From contig OZ024724.1 of the NCBI GenBank assembly GCA_964016875.1, positions 37,719,786 to 37,783,785 on the forward strand: DNA of 64,000 nucleotides, read 5' to 3'. This DNA comes from Fallopia convolvulus. Its lineage: Eukaryota > Streptophyta > Magnoliopsida > Caryophyllales > Polygonaceae. Both the position numbers and the translations under genes were made by a program. The notes beneath the pieces were generated by a model. That model saw only the letters and a program-made list of their open reading frames with translations, was not told the DNA's origin and did not search any database. The first letter of the stretch is position 1. Each line of letters begins with the position of its first letter. This document shows positions 57,562-64,000 of this stretch, one piece after another.

Positions 57562-58720
57562 ATTCGATGTTGTACATGCCTTCTTCTCCAACATTATCTT
57601 CCCAACCTGCAGCAGCATCTTCATCTAAGTCGAGCTCTAATTGCTTCATCAGATTTTCTGAATATTCTGGATCCCAATCCATAAGCTTATCCCATATAAA
57701 GTCTTGACCTTTGGGCGATAAATATCTCCCAAATTCTATTGCCGATAAGTAATCCTAAATTGAATCAGATGACTCTATTGCTTCTGAAAAGTATGGTTGA
57801 AGCTCCTTCGGAATTATAACAGCGGTGAATCCTACTTTGAATATCAACATGTCGGTTTTTTGATAATGTTTGATGTATTCATAGATGTAGAAAAGTCTCA
57901 TAGCTTTGGCTTCAGTGGCATTTTTCAGAACTGGTTGCCTTATTGTTATTGGATCTGCAGAAAACTGGTCTATAACAAACCTAATCAAGTAGTGAGGTGC
58001 TCTTGATTTTCCACCTTCTGTCTCCATGTTTGCTCCATGCACAAAACAAATTAGCTTATCGTCTATCCCGGATTGCTTGACTCTGTTGAACACATAATTC
58101 TGAAACTTGGTGAAATGCTTTCTGATTGGACTCCATTTATAAGGAAACCTTCCATATATGTCGCTGCACATTCCATAATCCCATGCCTTTGATATTCCCA
58201 TATCTTCAGAAGGATTACCAGGAAGGTTTATTCCTCCAATTCCAGAATTATCACGAAAGAGAACTAGAGTTCCCCATTCTTCCCAAATATCATAATATGG
58301 ACATCTATCTCTGCTCATCACGTAAGAATACCATTGTGGAAAATCTTTATACTTCCAATAACCCTTCAACTTTTCCTGGAGCTCCCAAGGGAGCTGAAGT
58401 ATTTTATTGGTTATTTCCAATTCTAACACTCGCAAGGTCATCAAATGGTTCACCAATTGATGCCCATAACGACACCTACTCTTACTAACTTCTTCCTTTA
58501 TTGAAATTTTAAATTGACTGGGAGGTGACACCCATCCTTTGTGGTACTTTTCTTTCTCCTCAAGTTCCCGCCTCTCTGCGTTTGATGGTCGCTGAGATAG
58601 GGAATTGTGAACTATTTCTTCCATTTCTTCTGGAGAGAAATTCTCGTATCCATAATCGTGATACATTCTTAAAATTGGCAGTGGAGGTGGTACTATGTTC
58701 TCCATTCTTCTCACTTGCAA
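57562..58720 (-). pseudogene. Endogenous caulimovirid downstream ORF, unknown function
   Basis: Long minus-strand frame from 58720, open for 321 codons to an in-frame TAG at 57755-57757, then continuing in frame about 64 codons to a stop near 57562. I recognise no domain. It is rich in Trp/Tyr/charged residues, with no membrane segment or zinc knuckle. It overlaps the end of the RT/RNase H frame (which ends near 58560) by about 160 nt in another frame. Florendovirus genomes are known to have such a second ORF of unknown function downstream of the polymerase, so I infer the same class. Composition is even throughout, suggesting past selection as a protein. Confidence 0.6.
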
Positions 58721-60240
58721 GTTCTTGGGTCAAGCTGTCTGCTAATGAGTTCTTTGATCCCTGCACATGTTCAATATTAAAGGAAAACTAGTTAAGGGAT
58801 AATTGCCAAAGCAGGAGCCTCCCTTGCGCTTTCATATTATCCAAATTATTATGGATAAATCCCAATATTCCTTTACAATCAGTTCTCATTGTAAAGGGTT
58901 TTGGAGCAAGAAAAATTATGAATTTATTAATTCCTTTTAAGATAGCAAGAATCTCCTTCTCCATTACGGTGTAATTTCATTCAGCTTTGTTGAAACTTCC
59001 ACTGCTGTACCTGCAAAACTTGTTATCTTTCTGTAATTTCAAAACAACACCCCAATGATAATTACTAGCATCAGTTTCAAGAACAAGTTCATCCTCCTCA
59101 TTGGGTAGAGTTAATACTGGCAAATTCATGCAACTTTTTTTTAAGTTCTTGGACTACCTTTGTATCCTGATTAGTCCAGTTCCAAACTTATTCTTTTTTC
59201 AACTTGACTTGTAAAGGCTTTCTTAATCTTGATAAATTTTTTATAAAATCAGAGGCATAAGTAAGACATCCTAAAAATCTTTCTAATTGCTTCCTATCCT
59301 CTATTTTATCGGGAAATTTTTCTACCTTTTCTAGGATATGATCTTGTAACACTATTTGTCCAGCTTTAATCTTCAACCCAAGAAATTCAATTTTTGGCAT
59401 AGCATAAATACATTTTTTCTGTCCTAAGATGATGCCATGATTAACACATTCTTGAGTTATAGCCCTAAGGTCGTGCATATGCTGTTCTAATGTTTTGGAA
59501 AATATTAAGATATCATCAATGTAGACAAGGCAACAATGCTTAAGATTTTTAAAGATTTTATCCATGCTCCTTTGAAATATTTGTGCTGCATTTTTTAGAC
59601 CAAATGGCATAACTACCCATTCATAATGACCTTGTGGTGCACTAAAAGCCATTAATGGTATACAGTCTTCTTCCATCTTAATTTGCCAATATCCACTTTT
59701 ATAGTCCATTTTTGAGAACCATGTGGCTCCCTGTATTCTATTAAATAGAACTATTTTATTAGGGATATAATATCCATCAAAGACAGTATTATCATTTAAC
59801 TTCTTATAATTTATAACCATCCTAGCTTTTCCTCTCTTTTCTTCAGCATGATTTCTAACCATAAAAGCAGGACTAGAATGAGGGCTTTTACTTTCTCTAA
59901 TTAAACCCTTTTTTAGTAAATCATCAATTTGTTCCTTAAATTCTTGTTGGTCTTTAAAGATGTAAACCATCTGCTTTACTCTAATAACCGTCTTAGGATC
60001 TATTAATTCTATCTTAGCAAATGACTTATCTTTATCCCAAAACTTTAAAAGGTCTTCAGAGTATAACTCCTTACACAAATCCTTTTGTTGACTAATAATT
60101 TGTTCTTTTATAGTTATCTCATCTATTAGTAGTGCAAATTCTCTTTGCATAGGAACAATATGCTCCTCACCACACTTATTGCTCGTGAATTCAATCTTTT
60201 GATGCGTATAGGCCTCTTTCATTTTTCTTACCCAAGCTTT
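58560..60240 (-). pseudogene. Endogenous caulimovirid reverse transcriptase and RNase H
   Basis: RT is open at 59188-60222: ARMVINYKKLND, GATWFSKMDYKSGYWQIK and the catalytic box VYIDDILIFS. The sequence is closer to caulimovirid than to Ty3 RTs in the fingers/palm. RNase H follows to about 58560 with stops (for example near 58790 and 58980) and motifs LETDASN, MEKEILAIL and FTMRTDCKG. There is no integrase, as expected for pararetroviruses, which persist in plant genomes only by chance integration. The virus-derived reading frame is interrupted and cannot be expressed as one protein. Confidence 0.85.
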
Positions 60241-61062
60241 TTTTTTGAAATAACAGATCCTTACTATATTAAATCATAACCCACATGATCAACAATATCT
60301 TGGGGAAAACCATCTACAAAAACATTCTCATCAGTCTGCAAAGGAAGCAACTTTGTAGAGGCATGAGCAACCTTGTTTCCAAATCTGTTAACATGAGAGA
60401 AAGTACAAAGAAGAAAGGATAAACTAAGAGCTAAAATATCATCTATTAACACACAAACATAAGACATCAGATTAGTAGCATTCTTCAACAGTTGGATCAA
60501 AAACAGAGCATCAGATTCAACCATTATTGAGCTCCAATTTTGTTGAGCAGCAAGTTGCAAACCCCACAGACAAGCCGAAGCTTCAGCCAACAAAGGATCT
60601 CCATTCCCAGAAATTCGTCTAACAACAACTAATAACAAAGAACCATGGATATCCCTACAAACAACCCCCAAGCCAAAGGAGCCATTGCGAAACACCGTTG
60701 CATCAATGTTTATTTTAATCAAACCTGGAGGAGGAGGCAACCAAGGAGAGGAGATTTGCATGGTTTCATTTGTTCTTAGGTTGTGGACATCATGGTAAAA
60801 GATCAAAATCAGACAAGAGATGTTCAAAACCCATACGACAAAAGTCGATATTCATATCACCATCCTCGAACAAGAGATGATTGCGCCAGGTCCAAGCAAT
60901 CCAAGCATATAAAAAGAAGTATCGAAGGCCAAAGGTACCTTTGCTAACATGAAGATGGCGTACAGCAGATATTAGGGAATCAAAATTATTATTCCGAGCC
61001 CACCACAACAAAGGAGAACCAGACCATGCTTGATCCACCGAGGCACACGACACAAGGGCATG
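60241..61062 (-). mobile_element. 5'-truncated L1 LINE 3' end inserted in the viral sequence
   Basis: The minus strand carries the end of a zf-RVT region (60790-61053: LYAWIAWTWRNHLLFEDGD) and an RNase H-like RVT_3 domain (60264-60760: PGLIKINIDATVFRNGSFGL, GDPLLAEASACLWGLQLAAQ, SIMVESDALFLIQ, FGNKVAHAS). It ends in an A-tail (nine A on the minus strand, 60238-60246). One frame change separates the two parts. It lies between viral protease and RT. No clear target duplication. Confidence 0.82.
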
Positions 61063-61480
61063 CTAAACTCTGGGTACATGGAGAATATAACCTTTGGAAA
61101 TTATTTCCTAATATCATGTCATGATATGTTTGTTCAGTAGCCCATAATATAGGAATTATACATGGGTAACCCCCTAGCATAATTGGTAGATCTAGAATGA
61201 CTTCTGAGTGAGTCATGATACTATTATCAGCTATTCTGACCTGAATAGGTTTGGATGCTGATTTCCACATAAATTCTGGGAATAAAGATTTCTTTCCAAA
61301 ACACACAGAACATCCACTACCTACGGAAGCACATAATTCATAATCATTAAATCCTTCAATGCATATAGTTATAGGGATGTAGATGCTATTTGGGTTAGTG
61401 ACTCTCATGAACGTTTCTATCTGCATATTTGATTCCTCGTCTCCTTCATATACAGGTTCACTAATAGTTTTTTGTTTTAA
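61063..61480 (-). pseudogene. Endogenous caulimovirid aspartic protease
   Basis: Minus-strand frame with a retropepsin-like second half (KPIQVRIADNS, DMILGNNFQRLYSP), which fits caulimovirid proteases just upstream of RT. The expected D-T-G-A-S active site is degenerate (CASVGSGCSVC in that position), so the enzyme is dead. Joined directly to the LINE at about 61062. Confidence 0.7.
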
Positions 61481-61973
61481 ACCCTATTAACCTTTTATCA
61501 GCTCTAGAAGTAGACGCTTCTCATGGTGCTGTTGAAAGGAATGTGGGGCTTGAGCTAGTGCTAGAACTAGAACTAGAAATTGATCTTGATCCTAGATCTA
61601 TATTATGTCTAGCTGGTTAATGAAGTGTTCTTCCAAGGTTGTTAAGTTCTAACTTTCTATTTAATGCTGCTAGAAGACTAGCAATATCTTCATCTACTCG
61701 GAATGGACTCTCTTCATTAACACTTCTAATTGAAGGGGATAACTGGTTCCTCTGAGCAAGATTAAGACTAGGATTGAACCTAGAACTTTGACTTCTAGAA
61801 AGACTCATGTTTCTTATTAAACTTGCTGGAGGTTCTGAGTTTGTATGGATTTTTCCTTTCTCGACAATTTTTAAAACCTTTTCATGCTTAGTGGTTGAAG
61901 GGTTTTCAAAGGCATTTACCTAAACTGTTTTTAAATTAATTTGCTCCGATTTTACTTTAACGGGTACTGCTAA
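61481..61973 (-). pseudogene. Linker between viral movement protein and protease
   Basis: Low-complexity Ser/Asn/Leu-rich minus-strand sequence with several stops; an open stretch at 61617-61808 has no domain. Confidence 0.4.
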
Positions 61974-62804
61974 TTATCCCGGTCCACTAATTTGATATTT
62001 ATCAGCTTCTACCATTTGGGTTCTAAGTGGAGGATTGGTGGTATTTTCTAAATTATATACTACCTTCCACTTTAGCTGTAGAGGACAAGTTCCCTTATGC
62101 ATATTAATCCCTTCAGTTAACAGTTTTAACGATAAAAACATAGATGCAAATTGGTCTTCTAAACTAACATAATAGTTTGGCCTACATATCCAAGAAACTG
62201 GTCCTTGACTCAAGTTATACACTACTCCACTAATGGTTTGATCACTAAATTTCTTGTGCCTAGTGTCACAAACAAAGTTAATGCAATGCACATTTTTACC
62301 AAAATCTTGTAGAGGAGTGATGAATATTTGGATTCCGCACACATAAATATATTTGTACTTTTTGTCCTTGTTGTTATTTTGAATATTTTCCCAATTAATT
62401 AGGTTGATTTCAGTAGCTTCATTTTCGTTATTTTTTATTATTATATCTCCTAGCATTTCTTCGTACACGAATTTAGAGAATGCTGGGAAGAAATGTCTCT
62501 TGAAGAACTGTTCTTTAGCGATAACCGGGAATTCGACCCCTGATTTTCGCATGCTTTCTATTTGTTCTTCATCTATGGATGATTCTGCTTCTTGGAGTTG
62601 AGCTAGAGTGGTCATTTCTCCACCTGAATCGAAGGCTTCTTTGGAGAAATTTGAAGAATCTATTTCCTCTCCTTGCATCATCTCATTGACTTCCTCATAA
62701 TCCGACTCCTCACCTTCTTCTTCCTCAACTACTTTAACAACACCTTTGTTGTTGCTTAAAGCTAATTCAATAGCTTCGTCCTCGGATATTTCAATGTAAT
62801 CCAT
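61974..62804 (-). pseudogene. Endogenous caulimovirid movement protein (30K-type)
   Basis: Open 276-codon minus-strand frame. The first ~100 residues are acidic (EEEEGEESDYEEV). The C-terminal half fits the 30K movement-protein core: YIYVCGIQIFITPLQDFGKN, then FVCDTRHKKFSD with the conserved Asp, then PNYYVSLEDQF. Such proteins move virus through plasmodesmata. The upstream zinc knuckle reads in the same direction, so the order knuckle - MP - protease - RT is unlike badnaviruses (MP first). Confidence 0.68.
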
Positions 62805-63240
62805 ACTTCCTAGTGCTTTTGCTAACTTATTGTTTTTCCTATTTTTGCATTGATTAGCATAATGCCCCGTTCCTCCACATGCCCAACACTTGCAATTTCT
62901 TTTCTTTTCTATTCAGGGCAATAAGAAGCTTTCCTAAAAAACCTTCTTTTCTTAATAAATGGTTTCTTATAATATTTCTTATGATATTTCTCTCCTCTTT
63001 GTTTGTTGAAGCTTTTCTTTCTATAATTCTTTCTTCTTTGATTTTCTCTTATCACATCCCCATTCATTTGGCAAATCCCAGCATGGTAGAAATTGTCTTT
63101 TCATTTGTTGTGTTCCTTTTACTTCTCGACATTTCTTTTCTACCCATCTTTTTATAAATTTCGTTCTATTACCCAAAGTATCTCTAGAATTATACTTATT
63201 TTTTCATTCATGGTATCCATCACTAATTTCTTCATTAATA
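62805..63240 (-). pseudogene. Endogenous caulimovirid coat-protein C-terminus with CCHC zinc knuckle
   Basis: A canonical CWACGGTGHYANQC knuckle is encoded at about 62840-62885 (minus), preceded by a Lys/Arg-rich stretch with frame changes (62900-63170). This arrangement is typical of the nucleic-acid-binding C-terminus of caulimovirid coat proteins. The rest of the coat protein is missing because the sequence switches at about 63240 to a second RT fragment. Confidence 0.68.
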
Positions 63241-63600
63241 GGTTTTGGGAGTTTGTATCCTGATTAATCTAGTTCCAAACTTCTTCTTTTTTCAACTTGA
63301 CTTGTAAAGGCTTTCTTAATCTTGCTAATTTTCTTATAAAATCAGAGGCATAAGTAAGACATCCTAAAAATCTGTCTAATTGCTTCCTATCCTCTATTTT
63401 ATCAGGAAATTTTTCTACCTTTTCTAGGATATGATCTTGTAACACTATTTGTCCAGCTTTAATCTTCAACCCAAGAAATTCAATTTCTGGCATAGCATAA
63501 ATACATTTTTTCTATCCTAAGATGATGCCATGATTAACACATTCTTGAGTTATAGCCCTAAGGTCGTGCATATGCTGTTCTAATGTTTTGGAAAATATTA
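63241..63600 (-). pseudogene. Second copy of the viral RT C-terminal segment
   Basis: Near-identical to 59160-59518 in the same orientation (shared GRKQL-type thumb region and flanks CTTCTTTTTTCAACTTGACT), with a handful of substitutions. It ends abruptly at GGAAAATATTA, where unrelated sequence begins. It represents another viral insertion or a rearranged tandem copy. Confidence 0.85.
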
Positions 63601-64000
63601 CCAAATGACAGGTCCTAGATTAAATTAAGCGGTACTAAGATAAACTAAGAAAAAAAGATATTTGATAAAGCTAATATTTTTAAATATAAGGATATTTTTA
63701 TTATTTTTATAACTTACTGATTAATTTTATAATTATCTAAGAATAACGAAAATGAAATATAGATACTACTAATAAAAGGGAAAAAACTATAATTAACGAA
63801 AATAAAAACCGGGACGCTGAGCAAAAAGTGCCGGGCCGCTGAGCACACCCCTATTTACCAAGCCGATCCATGATCAAATTCTGACACAAATTAATAAAAA
63901 GGATTAAATTAAATTGGAAAAAGGTTGAAATTGAAAGTTTTGTTTCATTTGAATAAAATACAAGATGGAACTAAGGATAGTAATTTCAATCACACCAGAA
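63601..64000. other. AT-rich flank, nothing recognised
   Basis: No coding content. Contains two nearby related segments GGGACGCTGAGCA and GGGCCGCTGAGCA (63812-63850). Confidence 0.4.

Noticed and set aside
60264..61053. RNase H here as part of the viral polymerase
   Set aside because: Motifs are those of LINE RVT_3 with an A-tail, and the viral RNase H is present separately downstream of the viral RT.

Overview
This is nuclear DNA from a flowering plant, most likely a eudicot. The evidence is intron-split plant genes, AT-rich intergenic DNA, Tat- and Athila-like Ty3 retroelements, L1 LINEs ending in RNase H, Stowaway/Harbinger/hAT/Mutator elements and an endogenous caulimovirid. I cannot name the species. 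Only two ordinary host genes are well supported: a ZIP metal-transporter gene (14111-15621, minus, four exons, 373 aa) and a serine alpha/beta-hydrolase gene (45185-49093, minus, seven coding exons, 279 aa). Most of the rest is nested mobile DNA.

Left third (1-24 kb): the 5' part of an L1 LINE; a Stowaway MITE; a young non-autonomous gag-protease LTR element (2695-7543, TSD TTACC) with an in-frame TGA between its two ORFs; about 6.5 kb of anonymous AT-rich repeats with a tRNA-like sequence; the ZIP gene; and a decayed minus-strand Ty3/gypsy element (about 16.6-24 kb) broken by a ~3 kb LTR, a Tourist-like MITE and a solo LTR with a perfect TSD (GCCGA).

Centre (about 24.1-44.1 kb): a large Mutator-like element (MULE). 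On the plus strand it carries a DUF1985 + Ulp1 (SUMO-protease-like) gene. On the minus strand it carries a MuDR-type transposase with an internal deletion and a 96-codon, three-exon SUMO-like gene. Its introns and intergenic DNA hold a dense array of a short motif, TGATGA(C/T)A(GT). A 9.4 kb Athila-like gag-protease element (28522-37938, TSD TAGCA) lies in a Ulp1 intron and itself contains a solo LTR (30630-32453). A small hAT element (39809-40220, 8-bp TSD) lies downstream. A transposon encoding a transposase, a SUMO-family protease and a SUMO-like protein, with a motif array through its non-coding DNA, is the most unusual thing in the window.

Right third (44-64 kb): the hydrolase gene with a gene-fragment-carrying MULE just upstream; a PIF/Harbinger remnant (Myb-like ORF1 and truncated transposase) split by a solo LTR (51365-52818, TSD GGTAT); a probable hAT element; a short L1 insertion with a 5' inversion; and a decayed minus-strand caulimovirid (about 57.2-63.6 kb) with zinc knuckle, movement protein, protease, RT/RNase H and a downstream unknown ORF, interrupted by an L1 3' end.
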